Assembly (NCBI GenBank): GCA_001873065.1
Contig: MNYM01000024.1
Span: 1 to 64,000, forward strand
Direction of reading: 5' to 3'
Origin: Flavobacteriaceae bacterium CG2_30_31_66
GTDB taxonomy: Bacteria; Bacteroidota; Bacteroidia; Flavobacteriales; Flavobacteriaceae
DNA length: 64,000 nt
Below, piece after piece: positions 33,382 to 42,438 of the stretch (position 1 is the first letter of the stretch; each line of letters begins with the position of its first letter). Made by a program: the position numbers and the translations under genes. The notes under the pieces are model-generated. The model saw only the letters and a list, made by a program, of their open reading frames with translations, ran no database searches and was not told the DNA's origin.

Positions 33382-35064
33382 ATGAAAAAATTAATAGTGT
33401 GCTTTATAATCTCATTGCTTATTTATAATTGTTCTAAAAAATCATCAGTAACAGGTTTTATAGCTGAAAAAGCAATGGTAGTATCCGCAAAAAATGAAGC
33501 CTCACAAATAGGGTCATCAATACTAAAAAAGGGAGGAAATGCCTTTGACGCTATGATTGCAACCCAATTAGCATTGGCAGTAGCATATCCTTTTGCAGGA
33601 AATATAGGTGGTGGTGGATTTATGGTTTACAGAAATTTCGATGGTCAAAAAGGCGCACTTGATTTTAGAGAAAAAGCTCCTTTAGCGGCTTCAAAAAACA
33701 TGTATTTAGATCACTTAGGAAATGTCATCCCAGAAAAAAGCAGCTTTGGTTCTCTCTCTATTGGTGTACCAGGAACTATTGCTGGAATTTTTAAAGTGTA
33801 CGAAAAATTTGGAACACTCCCTTTTAATGAACTTATACAACCTGCAATTGACTTGGCTAGAAATGGAATTGTGATTACTGAAAAACAAGCCAAAAGCTTA
33901 CAAAACAATATTGAATTATTTGGAAAAGTAAATTCGTATCAAACTATTTTTGAAAGAGATTGGAAACAAGGTGATATTTTAAAACAAGAAGAATTAGCAC
34001 AAACCTTAGAAAGAATTCGAGATTTTGGAGAAGAAGAATTTTATACCGGAAAAACAGCACAATTATTGGTTGATTATGTAACAGAGATGGGAGGTATAAT
34101 TACTTTAGAAGATTTAAAAAAATATAAAGCGATTTGGAGAAAACCAATAGAATTCAAATACAAAAAATACACAATTATTTCAATGACTTTACCCTCTAGT
34201 GGAGGCCTTTGTTTGGCACAAATTTTAAAATCTATTGAACCGTTTAAAATAGATACTATAAAGCACAATTCTACTACTTACATTCAATTATTAACCGAAG
34301 CGGAAAGACGTGCTTACGCTGACAGAGCACATTATTTAGGAGATATTGATTTTGTAAATGTTCCCATAGACAGCCTTATCCACAAAAATTATATTCAAAA
34401 ACAGATGCGCACATTTTCATGGAAAAAGGCAACTCCTTCATCAGAAATTTCTCATGGCAAAATTACAGGATTTGAAAGTAACGAAACTACTCATTACTCT
34501 ATCATAGATCAATTTGGCAATGCAGTTTCTGTAACGACAACATTAAATGGAGCTTACGGTTCAAAGTTGGTTGTAAAAGGTGCCGGTTTTTTATTGAATA
34601 ACGAAATGGACGATTTTAGTGTAAAACCAGGAGTTCCAAATATGTTTGGTTTGGTTGGCTCCGAAACAAATTCAATAGCTCCAGAAAAAAGAATGTTAAG
34701 CTCAATGACTCCAACAATCGTAGAGGAAAACAACCAATTAAAAATGGTAATTGGAACTCCAGGGGGTTCAACAATTATTACCACTGTGTTACAAAATATT
34801 TTGAATGTTCTCGAATATGATATGGGAATGCAAGAAGCCGTAAGCAAGCCAAGATTTCATCATCAATGGTTGCCAGATATTGTGACTGTAGAACCCAATG
34901 GATTTGATGAAAAAGAATTAGAAAATTTGAAAAAACTTGGATACACGATTGTTAAAAAAAATTCAGTTGTTCTAGGAAAAGTAGATGCCATTTTGGTTTT
35001 AAAAAACGGAAAACTTGAAGGAGGTGCTGACCCAAGAGGCGATGATAAGGCAGCAGGATTTTAA
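33382..35064 (+). CDS. ggt: Gamma-glutamyltransferase (lipoprotein form)
   Basis: This 560-residue enzyme cleaves gamma-glutamyl bonds of glutathione and related peptides. The N-terminus is a lipoprotein signal (LLIYNCSKK, Cys17), so the enzyme is membrane anchored in the envelope. GNAFDAMIATQLALAVAYP and GNIGGGGFMVYR belong to the large subunit. The autoprocessing Thr369 lies in ETTHYSI, and the small subunit carries NNEMDDFSVKPG, LSSMTPTIV and GTPGGSTIITTVLQ. All catalytic residues are present. No operon partner is evident beyond the preceding AcpH-like gene. Confidence 0.95.
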   Translation: MKKLIVCFIISLLIYNCSKKSSVTGFIAEKAMVVSAKNEASQIGSSILKKGGNAFDAMIATQLALAVAYPFAGNIGGGGFMVYRNFDGQKGALDFREKAPLAASKNMYLDHLGNVIPEKSSFGSLSIGVPGTIAGIFKVYEKFGTLPFNELIQPAIDLARNGIVITEKQAKSLQNNIELFGKVNSYQTIFERDWKQGDILKQEELAQTLERIRDFGEEEFYTGKTAQLLVDYVTEMGGIITLEDLKKYKAIWRKPIEFKYKKYTIISMTLPSSGGLCLAQILKSIEPFKIDTIKHNSTTYIQLLTEAERRAYADRAHYLGDIDFVNVPIDSLIHKNYIQKQMRTFSWKKATPSSEISHGKITGFESNETTHYSIIDQFGNAVSVTTTLNGAYGSKLVVKGAGFLLNNEMDDFSVKPGVPNMFGLVGSETNSIAPEKRMLSSMTPTIVEENNQLKMVIGTPGGSTIITTVLQNILNVLEYDMGMQEAVSKPRFHHQWLPDIVTVEPNGFDEKELENLKKLGYTIVKKNSVVLGKVDAILVLKNGKLEGGADPRGDDKAAGF

Positions 35065-35134
35065 CTTTTAAAAAACAACCATCAAAAATAAATTGAAATT
35101 TGACAGTTACCATATAAATTTTAAAAATACCAAT

Positions 35135-35551
35135 ATGATTCAACCCTTTCACCTAGCAATTCCAGTCCAAAATTTAGAAAAATGCAGAACATTTTATAGA
35201 GATGTTCTTCATTGCAAAGAAGGTAGAAGCTCAGATTCTTGGGTCGATTTTGATTTTTTCGGACATCAATTAGTGATTCATCAAAAAGATGATTTTGTTG
35301 CTCAAAAAATTTCAAATCCCGTTGACGGTCATGATGTTCCTGTGCCACATTTCGGGGTTGTGCTAACTTGGAAAGATTGGCAAGATTTGTCTGAAAAACT
35401 GAAAGCCGCAAACACAAAATTTGTCATTGAACCTTGCATTCGTTTCCAAGGAAAAGTGGGCGAACAAGCTACCATGTTTTTCAATGATCCTGAAAATAAT
35501 GCTCTGGAATTTAAGGCATTTAAGGATATTAGCCAATTGTTTGAAAAATAA
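35135..35551 (+). CDS. VOC family (glyoxalase-like) protein
   Basis: The 138-residue product starts at [11 protein letters not shown]; a longer frame adds 14 unlikely codons. It has a single-domain vicinal-oxygen-chelate pattern: [20 protein letters not shown] with the first metal His, [14 protein letters not shown] with a second, [10 protein letters not shown], and [17 protein letters not shown] with the terminal Glu. Metal ligands appear complete, so it is likely an enzyme (dioxygenase, lyase or resistance type), but the substrate is unknown. Confidence 0.92.
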   Translation: MIQPFHLAIPVQNLEKCRTFYRDVLHCKEGRSSDSWVDFDFFGHQLVIHQKDDFVAQKISNPVDGHDVPVPHFGVVLTWKDWQDLSEKLKAANTKFVIEPCIRFQGKVGEQATMFFNDPENNALEFKAFKDISQLFEK

Positions 35552-35657
35552 AATATACTCTTTTTTCAGTGAAGTATATAAGAATATCTATTTTTTTCAA
35601 ATATCAAGTTCATAAAATATTAGTTAATTTAGCCAAATTATCATTCAAAACGTAAAA

Positions 35658-36935
35658 ATGAAAAAGTTTTTTAAATTTTCAGGTATTTTTATAGTACTTA
35701 TGATTAACGCAATTGCCATTTATTATTTTGTAAATAATGAATCTTTGCCCGAAGGAAAAAAAGGACCAGAAGCAGAAATACTTGCAAATAAAATGCTTGA
35801 AGCCATTAACTTTGAAGCATATAAAAATAACGAAATTTTGGCGTGGACTTTTTCAGGAAATCATCATTATATTTGGAAAAAACAAGAGAATACCGTTGAA
35901 GTTTCTTGGGATCAAAATAAGGTAATTCTTGACTTAAAATCCCCAGAAAATTCTGCTGTTTTGGAAAAAAATATGCTTTTAGAAAATCCTAAAATGATAA
36001 AAAAAGCAACTGATTTTTTCAATAATGATTCTTTTTGGTTGATTGCACCTTACAAAATTTTTGACCCTGGAACAGAAAGAAGTATTGTAAAACAGGAAGG
36101 AAAAGATGCATTAATGGTTACTTACAATTCTGGAGGAACCACGCCTGGAGATTCCTATTTATGGATTTTAGATGAAAATTATTTTCCAACTGCCTATAAA
36201 ATGTGGGTAAAAATTATTCCAATTGGGGGCGTTTATGCAACCTGGAATGATTGGAAAAATACAGAATCAGGCATAAAACTGCCAACAAATCACAAACTGT
36301 CTATTTTTGAAATGGAAATCTCAATTACAAATGTGAAAGCAACCAATCAAAAAGCAAATGAATTGGCTGATAAAATTTTGAAAGCAATAAAACATGATGC
36401 ATATAAAAAAACTAATTTTATTGAATGGAGTTTTAGAGAAAAACGTTTTTTTAAATGGGATAAAAAAAATAATATTGTGGATGTTTCTTGGGATTCAATT
36501 AGAGTAGATCTTAACCTAAATGCAACAGAAAAAAGCACCATTTTTTTTAATGAAAAACCCCAAAATTTCAATGAAAATATCATAAAAAATGCCGTTGACA
36601 TTTTTAACAATGATTCTTTTTGGCTAGTTGCTCCTCATAAATTATACGATTTTGGAGTAATCAGAACCTTAAAAAAAATAGAGGGAAAAGATGCCTTGCA
36701 CGTAAAATATACAACAGGTGGATCCACTCCTGGAGATTCTTACTTGTGGATTTTAGATGAAAATTTTATTCCTAAAAGTTTTAAAATGACGGTTCCTAGT
36801 ATGAATATGAAAGATTTAGAAGCAACTTGGGAAGATTGGATTGTGACAGAAAGCAGCACTTTACTCCCAAAAAATCACAAAATTGCTGAAAAAACCGTCC
36901 TGAGTATGGGAATTGTTAAAGGATATAATCAATGA
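35658..36935 (+). CDS. Membrane-anchored protein made of two tandem copies of one domain
   Basis: This 425-residue protein has one N-terminal hydrophobic helix (about 5-26) as anchor or uncleaved signal. The rest is two closely similar units (about 37-230 and 235-425). Each contains, in order, an A-N-K/D-x-M/I-L-x-A-I start, a V-x-V-S-W-D strand, NNDSFWL-I/V-AP, EGKDAL, and GG-T/S-TPGDSYLWILDEN followed by ATW-x-DW and LP-x-NH. The units may bind a lipid or small ligand in the envelope; no function is established. The stop overlaps the start of the AI-2E-type permease gene (ATGA), so the two are coupled. A near-consensus box TTAATTTAGC lies at 35624-35633. Confidence 0.85.
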   Translation: MKKFFKFSGIFIVLMINAIAIYYFVNNESLPEGKKGPEAEILANKMLEAINFEAYKNNEILAWTFSGNHHYIWKKQENTVEVSWDQNKVILDLKSPENSAVLEKNMLLENPKMIKKATDFFNNDSFWLIAPYKIFDPGTERSIVKQEGKDALMVTYNSGGTTPGDSYLWILDENYFPTAYKMWVKIIPIGGVYATWNDWKNTESGIKLPTNHKLSIFEMEISITNVKATNQKANELADKILKAIKHDAYKKTNFIEWSFREKRFFKWDKKNNIVDVSWDSIRVDLNLNATEKSTIFFNEKPQNFNENIIKNAVDIFNNDSFWLVAPHKLYDFGVIRTLKKIEGKDALHVKYTTGGSTPGDSYLWILDENFIPKSFKMTVPSMNMKDLEATWEDWIVTESSTLLPKNHKIAEKTVLSMGIVKGYNQ

Positions 36936-38014
36936 ACTCAAAAATAATTGCAAACGGAATTTTAAGAGCAGTCGCCGTTCTTGTTGGAATTGCAATTTTA
37001 CTTTACTTTTTTTACGTAATCCAATCTGTGATTGTGTATATCGTGATTGCTGGTGTATTATCTTTAATTGGTCGACCACTTATTTTTTTACTTCGAAGAA
37101 AATTTAAGTTTCCTAATACTTTGGCTGTTATTACAACAATGTTTTTGATGATTGGTCTTATTACTGGACTTGTTTTTATGTTTATTCCACTTATTTTAGA
37201 ACAAGGAAGAAGTTTGTCACTTTTAGAAATTGAACAATTAGAAAAAAATATTCTAGAAATTTATAACCAAATTATCAACTACTTTTCATTAAGAGGAATT
37301 GATATTCCAAGTCAAGTTGATGACATTGATTTCGCAAAAAAATTTCAAATAATTCCATATTTATTAAACGGTTTTGTTGGCGGTTTGGGTTCTTTTAGTG
37401 CTGGCTTATTTTCTGTTCTTTTTATTTCATTTTTCTTCATGAAAGACCGTAAATTATTAAAAAATTCTATGTTAACACTTTTACCAGAAAATAATGAAGA
37501 AAAAATTTCAAATTCTTTAGAGCAAATCAATGAAATGCTCTCTAAATATTTTATAGGAATTGTTTTACAGATTACAATTTTATTTATCCTGAACACTATT
37601 ATTTTAGCATCTTTCGGAATTTCTAATGCAATCGTGATTGCTTTTTTATGTTCATTATTCAATTTATTGCCTTACATAGGTCCTTTAATTGGAGGAACTT
37701 TAATGTTTTTTTTATCAATGATTAGTAAAATTGGTTTGGATTTTCAGTCAGAAATTTTACCAACTTCTTTATGGATTTTATTCTTTTTCTTGATTACACA
37801 AATTCTCGACAATTTAATCAGCGAACCAATTATTTTTTCAAAAGCAACAAAATCACATCCTTTAGAAATATTTTTGATAATTATTATTTGTGGATTGTTA
37901 TTTGGAGTGGTTGGAATGATGGTTGCAGTGCCTTCTTATACCTCATTGAAATTAATTTTAAAAGAATTTTTTTCTGAAAATAAAATCGTTAAATCGTTAA
38001 CCAAAAGTCTTTAA
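36932..38014 (+). CDS. AI-2E family transporter (PerM/TqsA-like permease)
   Basis: This 360-residue inner-membrane protein has about seven helices. Family marks are an N-terminal helix pair (about 10-45 and 55-85), the amphipathic central region with PEN-NEEKISNSLEQINEML, and FNLLPYIGPLIGG (about 246-258), which is a hallmark of the family. AI-2E proteins export autoinducer-2 in E. coli, but many act on ions or unknown solutes. It starts inside the stop of the preceding duplicated-domain gene. Confidence 0.92.
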   Translation: MNSKIIANGILRAVAVLVGIAILLYFFYVIQSVIVYIVIAGVLSLIGRPLIFLLRRKFKFPNTLAVITTMFLMIGLITGLVFMFIPLILEQGRSLSLLEIEQLEKNILEIYNQIINYFSLRGIDIPSQVDDIDFAKKFQIIPYLLNGFVGGLGSFSAGLFSVLFISFFFMKDRKLLKNSMLTLLPENNEEKISNSLEQINEMLSKYFIGIVLQITILFILNTIILASFGISNAIVIAFLCSLFNLLPYIGPLIGGTLMFFLSMISKIGLDFQSEILPTSLWILFFFLITQILDNLISEPIIFSKATKSHPLEIFLIIIICGLLFGVVGMMVAVPSYTSLKLILKEFFSENKIVKSLTKSL

Positions 38015-38019
38015 ATTTT

Positions 38020-39195
38020 TTGAATTCAGCTATTTTATTTGATGAAGCCCAACATTTTATAAATTTTCATTTGCATGATGATTTGACAAAATTACTCTTC
38101 AAAGGAAGTCCTTTTAGTGATATAACCATCCAAGAATTGGCAAATCAAATTTTAGCAAAAAACAAATCTGAAAAAAAATTACCAACCTGGTTTGGACTCA
38201 AAAAGTGTTATTTTCCTGATAAAGTTAGCATTGAACAAACATCTTCTGAAATCACTGCCGAATACAAATCAAAACTTATAACTGGAAATTCAATTATTGA
38301 TATCACTGGAGGATTTGGTGTAGATTCATTTTATTTTTCTAAAGTTTTTAAAAGTATAATTCATTGTGAAATTGATAAAAAACTATCAAAAATTGTTGCA
38401 CATAATTTTAAACAATTACAAATAAAGAACACACAATTCATTTCTGAAAACGGTATACATTATTTAAAAGAAAAAAAGGATTTTTTTGATTGGATTTATA
38501 TTGATCCATCAAGAAGAAATGATGAAAATGAAAAAGTTTTTTTGCTCAAAGATTGCGCCCCAAACGTACCAGAAAACTTGGATTTTTTATTTACAAAAAC
38601 GAATCAAATTTTAATAAAAACTTCGCCAATATTAGATATTTCAAGTACTATAAAAGAATTAAAATTTGTTAAAGAAATTCATGTTGTTGCAGTTCAAAAT
38701 GAAGTAAAAGAATTACTTTTCATTTTAGAAAAAAACAATGCTCCAAAAATTAAAATTATAACAATCAATATTTTAAAAGAAAAAATACAGGAATTTCAGT
38801 TTTTTCATAAAGAACAAGAATCTGTAAAATATTCGCTTCCTCTTAGCTATTTATTCGAACCAAATGCAGCCATTTTAAAATCTGGAGGTTTTGAACAAAT
38901 AGCTTCTCAAATGTCAGTTTTTAAATTGCATAAACACACACATCTATACACTTCTGACATAATTATTGATTTTCCTGGCAGGATATTCAAAGTAGAATCT
39001 GTAATAAATTATGATAAAAAAAAGTTAACAAAACACTTTCCACAAAGCAAAGCAAATATTACAATTCGCAATTTTCCAAAATCTGTAGCCCTCATTCGAA
39101 AACAAACTGGATTAAAAGATGGAGGGGATTTCTATGTTTTTTTTACAACAGATTTAAACAATCACTTAAAAGTAATCATTTGTAAGAAGAATTAA
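38020..39195 (+). CDS. Class I SAM-dependent methyltransferase, THUMP-like (PG1098 family)
   Basis: The 391-residue protein probably starts at TTG (38020), five bases after the preceding stop; no closer ATG preserves the family N-terminus (AILFDEAQHFI). SAM-binding motif I is IIDITGGFGVDSFYFSK (about 90-106) and the catalytic-type motif IV is IYIDPSRRND (about 163-172). The C-terminal part (about 300-391) matches a ferredoxin/THUMP-like domain of the PG1098 group. The DPSRR motif suggests modification of a nucleic acid, perhaps tRNA or rRNA guanine, but the substrate is unknown. Confidence 0.88.
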   Translation: MNSAILFDEAQHFINFHLHDDLTKLLFKGSPFSDITIQELANQILAKNKSEKKLPTWFGLKKCYFPDKVSIEQTSSEITAEYKSKLITGNSIIDITGGFGVDSFYFSKVFKSIIHCEIDKKLSKIVAHNFKQLQIKNTQFISENGIHYLKEKKDFFDWIYIDPSRRNDENEKVFLLKDCAPNVPENLDFLFTKTNQILIKTSPILDISSTIKELKFVKEIHVVAVQNEVKELLFILEKNNAPKIKIITINILKEKIQEFQFFHKEQESVKYSLPLSYLFEPNAAILKSGGFEQIASQMSVFKLHKHTHLYTSDIIIDFPGRIFKVESVINYDKKKLTKHFPQSKANITIRNFPKSVALIRKQTGLKDGGDFYVFFTTDLNNHLKVIICKKN

Positions 39196-39255
39196 CAAAT
39201 ACTTAATTTTTGAAAAAAAATCTATTAAAATTCATCAAGATTTAAAATTATTTAT

Positions 39256-39263
39256 TAGATTTG
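39256..39263 (+). promoter_or_regulatory. -7 promoter box of the candidate small RNA
   Basis: TAGATTTG followed by TAGCA matches TAnnTTTG, identical to the box at 20627. It is placed for transcription to start at about 39270. Confidence 0.55.
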
Positions 39264-39269
39264 TAGCAC

Positions 39270-39341
39270 TTTATGTGTTTTATTTTTAGGGGTATAAAAC
39301 ACTAAAAAATAGTCTCGATTTCATATCGAGACTTTTTTTTA
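39270..39341 (+). ncRNA. Candidate small RNA with two hairpins and its own terminator
   Basis: A non-coding stretch follows a promoter box. Hairpin 1 is GTGTTTTAT (39275-39283), a ten-base loop TTTTAGGGGT, and ATAAAACAC (39294-39302), a perfect 9-bp stem. Hairpin 2 is AGTCTCGAT (39311-39319), loop TTCAT, and ATCGAGACT (39325-39333) with eight T after it, an intrinsic terminator. The transcript would be about 70 bases. The G-rich exposed loop could pair with C-rich targets. It has no coding potential, and the preceding methyltransferase gene ends 75 bases earlier. A simple terminator alone would not explain hairpin 1. Confidence 0.6.
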
Positions 39342-39423
39342 AAATAACTTAAAGTAAATTGAAAAACTTTTTTCAATTTACAAGCTAAATTTCAATAGAT
39401 TTTCAAACTTAATTTTTCTGAAA

Positions 39424-39642
39424 TTAATTCATTTTTGGGTTAAACAACGTTTTTAAAATTTTTTTTGAAAAAATTGTTAAAACAATTAGAAATGGAAATA
39501 ATGAAAAGAAAAAAGTCATCACCATCATTCCATCAAAAAAACTTTTTAAATCAGGCATTGTTGTCAAATAACTGCCAGAAAAGTACAAAAGTGTTGAGGT
39601 AGATACAAGCAAAAAAGCTTGTTTAAAGAAATTTTTGTTCAT
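39424..39642 (-). CDS. Small membrane protein of unknown function
   Basis: This 72-residue protein has two hydrophobic helices (about 7-27 and 37-60) separated by LTTMPDLKSFFDG and ends in a basic tail. It follows the symporter gene on the same strand after 75 bases, so it may be the last gene of the hexosamine operon or a separate unit. No family is recognised. Confidence 0.65.
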   Translation of the reverse strand: MNKNFFKQAFLLVSTSTLLYFSGSYLTTMPDLKSFFDGMMVMTFFFSLFPFLIVLTIFSKKILKTLFNPKMN

Positions 39643-39717
39643 AATATGGGGGAATTAAGAAATTTATTGCGCCAATATACAATAATATTTTAAACAAGTG
39701 AAAATTATCATTTTTGT

Positions 39718-41529
39718 TTATAAAATTTTGCTCTTCAAAGTTTTCCAAACCTCTATTAAAAAATAAAGTGTTACCAAAAATAATAAAGCAGTTAACAACG
39801 CATATTTCACATTCCCATAAATCAAGAAACCGGTTGTAAAAAGAATTGAATAAATAAGGACGCAACCCAATAACATTGCTAAAATTCCTGAAGGAACTGT
39901 CCAATGTTGATTCGATTGATAATCTATATTTTTTTGTTCACAAACTGATTTAAAATAATATGTCCAACTTGGACCTCCAGGATTTGTTTTTTTATAAAAT
40001 TTAATCAACGTTTCATCACTTTCAGGTTTTGTCAAAAAAGTAACGATTACCCAAATTATTGTTGTTACTAAAACCGTTAATGGAAATTTTGACCAACTAG
40101 GAAAAAGACCATTTATTCCGAAAAAAATATCATTTATGGTTTGACTTGAAAAAAGTAATGACACACATCCAGAAACAATCATTGCTGAAATTTCACTCCA
40201 AGTATTTATTCTCCACCAAAACCATCTCAGAATAAAAATCAAACCCGTTCCAGCACCAAACATGATGATGATATCAAAAAGCTGTTTCGCATTTTGCAAG
40301 TATAAAGCAAAAACTGGACTAAAAATCATTAAAACAATCGTGGATATTTTTCCAGTCAATACCAATTCTTTTTCTGAGGCATTTTTATTGATATGCTGTT
40401 TGTAAAAATCATTGACAATATAAGAAGAACCCCAATTTAGATGTGTTGAAATAGTTGACATATAAGCTGCAATTAATGAAGCCAAGACCAAACCTAACAG
40501 GCCATTTGGTAATTTGGTTAGCATGGCTGAATACGCTAAATCATGCCCTAATTTATTATCAGCAATATTAGGAAAAGCATCTTTGATACTTGCAACATCC
40601 GGAAAAACTACCAATGAAGCTAAAGCCACCAAAATCCAAGGCCAAGGACGCAGAGCATAATGCATAATATTGAAGAAAAAAGTAGCACCAATTGCATGAT
40701 TTTCATTTTTTGCGGCCAACATTCTTTGGGCAATATATCCTCCTCCTCCAGGTTCTGCTCCTGGATACCAAGAACTCCACCACTGAACAGTTAGTGGAAT
40801 AATTAACAACGTAATCAACGCTTCTTTATCCGAAAAATCAGGAAGAATTGACAATTTGTCAACCACATTTTTATGAGTTAATAAAGCTTGAATTCCGCCA
40901 ACTTCAGGAATATTTACCAAATAATATGCAGCACCAATTGCACCAGCCATCGCAGTAAAAAACAAGATAAAATCAGTATAAACCACACCTTTAAAACCTC
41001 CTAAAGTACTGAAAATTAAAGTAACTGTTCCTGCATAAAGTATGGTTTCCCATGGCTCTAAACCAAGCATGATTCCACCAATTTTTATAGCAGCTAAAGT
41101 AACACCCGACATTGCAAAAACATTGAACAAAAAACCAAGATACAATGCCCTAAAAGCCCTTAAAAACTTCGCTGGTTTGCCTCCATAACGCAATTCATAA
41201 AATTCAATATCTGTTTTTAAATCTGACTTTCTCCAAAGTTTTGCATATACAAAAACAGTTAATAATCCTGTAATCAAAAAAGCCCACCACATCCAATTTG
41301 CAGAAACGCCATCATTTCTAACAATATCAGTGACAAAATTTGGTGTGTCAGTAGAAAAAGTTGTTGCAACCATTGAAACGCCCAATAACCACCAAGGCAT
41401 GGTTCTTCCGGAGAGAAAATATTCAGTAGAATTTTTTGCTGATTTTTTTGAGACGTAAATTCCGATGAACAACGTAATCGCAAAAAAGAATATTATGATA
41501 ATATAATCTGAAATATTTAGCGCAATCAT
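39718..41529 (-). CDS. Sodium:solute symporter (SSS family), probable hexosamine/sugar uptake
   Basis: This 603-residue membrane protein has about 14 helices. The N-terminal YFLSGRTMPWWLLGVSMVATTFS pattern (within about 33-60) and AYMSTISTHLNWGSSYIVND (about 357-376) are typical of the sugar-transporting branch (SGLT-like). It lies directly after a nucleotidyltransferase gene and a GHMP kinase gene, so it presumably brings in the sugar released by the hexosaminidase encoded in the same operon. A GGGGYIAQRMLAAK stretch sits in the middle of the protein. Confidence 0.93.
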   Translation of the reverse strand: MIALNISDYIIIIFFFAITLFIGIYVSKKSAKNSTEYFLSGRTMPWWLLGVSMVATTFSTDTPNFVTDIVRNDGVSANWMWWAFLITGLLTVFVYAKLWRKSDLKTDIEFYELRYGGKPAKFLRAFRALYLGFLFNVFAMSGVTLAAIKIGGIMLGLEPWETILYAGTVTLIFSTLGGFKGVVYTDFILFFTAMAGAIGAAYYLVNIPEVGGIQALLTHKNVVDKLSILPDFSDKEALITLLIIPLTVQWWSSWYPGAEPGGGGYIAQRMLAAKNENHAIGATFFFNIMHYALRPWPWILVALASLVVFPDVASIKDAFPNIADNKLGHDLAYSAMLTKLPNGLLGLVLASLIAAYMSTISTHLNWGSSYIVNDFYKQHINKNASEKELVLTGKISTIVLMIFSPVFALYLQNAKQLFDIIIMFGAGTGLIFILRWFWWRINTWSEISAMIVSGCVSLLFSSQTINDIFFGINGLFPSWSKFPLTVLVTTIIWVIVTFLTKPESDETLIKFYKKTNPGGPSWTYYFKSVCEQKNIDYQSNQHWTVPSGILAMLLGCVLIYSILFTTGFLIYGNVKYALLTALLFLVTLYFLIEVWKTLKSKIL

Positions 41530-41565
41530 GTTCTTATTTTTTGATGAAAATTAGATTTTTTTTTA

Positions 41566-42435
41566 TTACCATTTTAATTCGTTTTGAAATTCATTTTTTA
41601 AATAATCTCTAATCACATTAATGTCTTCTTTCGAAGTTAAATCAGGAACATGCTCAGAAAGAAGAATTCCTAAAAATGCTTTTGAGTCGTCATGAACCCG
41701 ATTTAAAACTACAGTTGGCAGTTCTTTTTCGTTTCTTTCAGTGTTTACTGGGCAATTTTTTAAATATGTAAACATGGTTTTTCCATCAAATTTAAATATA
41801 TTCATACTAACTCTTATTTTCCCAAACAAGTCTTTGTATTTGTTGGCTATTTTCTCTGTTGGTTTTTCGATAATATTTATCAGATAATTCTCGGTATCTA
41901 AATTCATAATCGCAAAACCCAAAATTTTTTCTAAAGAAAAATCTAAGGCATCTCTGTCGTAAGAAATAAATGCGTTTTTATTTTTTGTTTCTCGTAATAA
42001 TTTCAATGCTTTTACAGAATATAAATTGTCACTATTACAAATTGTATATTGTTGAGTATTCAGTTCAGGAAATTGTTCAACTGCCTGAAAAACTGCATCT
42101 GCAGTTCCAAAAGGTTTTATCCTGTTCTCAGCAATGTATTGAATTGCAAATGAGATTGACAATCCATGAAAGTTGTTCGATTTTTCTTTTCCATACAACT
42201 CATAGAATAATGTTCCTTGTTCGTTGATGACAATATAAATATTTTTATAACCCGCTTTTTTTGCATTAAACAATAAATAATCAAGTAAGGGTCTGCCATC
42301 ATTTCCAACACTAATTAAACTTTTACTTCGTTCATTTGCTTGATCTTCTTCTTCTTTAGTCAAGAAATTTGTTGTGGTGTTTTGCTTCATTCTAGAAGAC
42401 ATTCCAGCTGCCAAAATTATTAAATTGTCGTGCAT
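41566..42435 (-). CDS. Sugar-1-phosphate nucleotidyltransferase family protein
   Basis: This 289-residue protein of the GT-A-type nucleotidyltransferase family starts with IILAAGMSSRMK (residues 6-17), the NTP-binding loop. FGTADAVFQAVEQF and CNSDNLYS (about 130-137) give the sugar-phosphate and metal positions, and IIEKPTEK is the typical later motif. It lies three bases after the GHMP kinase gene, so kinase and transferase could convert a free sugar to the 1-phosphate and then to an NDP-sugar. The nucleotide and sugar specificity cannot be read. Confidence 0.88.
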   Translation of the reverse strand: MHDNLIILAAGMSSRMKQNTTTNFLTKEEEDQANERSKSLISVGNDGRPLLDYLLFNAKKAGYKNIYIVINEQGTLFYELYGKEKSNNFHGLSISFAIQYIAENRIKPFGTADAVFQAVEQFPELNTQQYTICNSDNLYSVKALKLLRETKNKNAFISYDRDALDFSLEKILGFAIMNLDTENYLINIIEKPTEKIANKYKDLFGKIRVSMNIFKFDGKTMFTYLKNCPVNTERNEKELPTVVLNRVHDDSKAFLGILLSEHVPDLTSKEDINVIRDYLKNEFQNELKW

Positions 42436-42438
42436 TTC

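Noticed and set aside
34554-34847. 97-codon minus-strand frame in ggt
   Set aside because: It is antisense to the conserved small-subunit coding region.
39623-39904. 93-codon frame overlapping the 3' end of the hexosamine-locus symporter
   Set aside because: It overlaps the symporter C-terminus in another frame and the neighbouring small gene, with no supporting motif.
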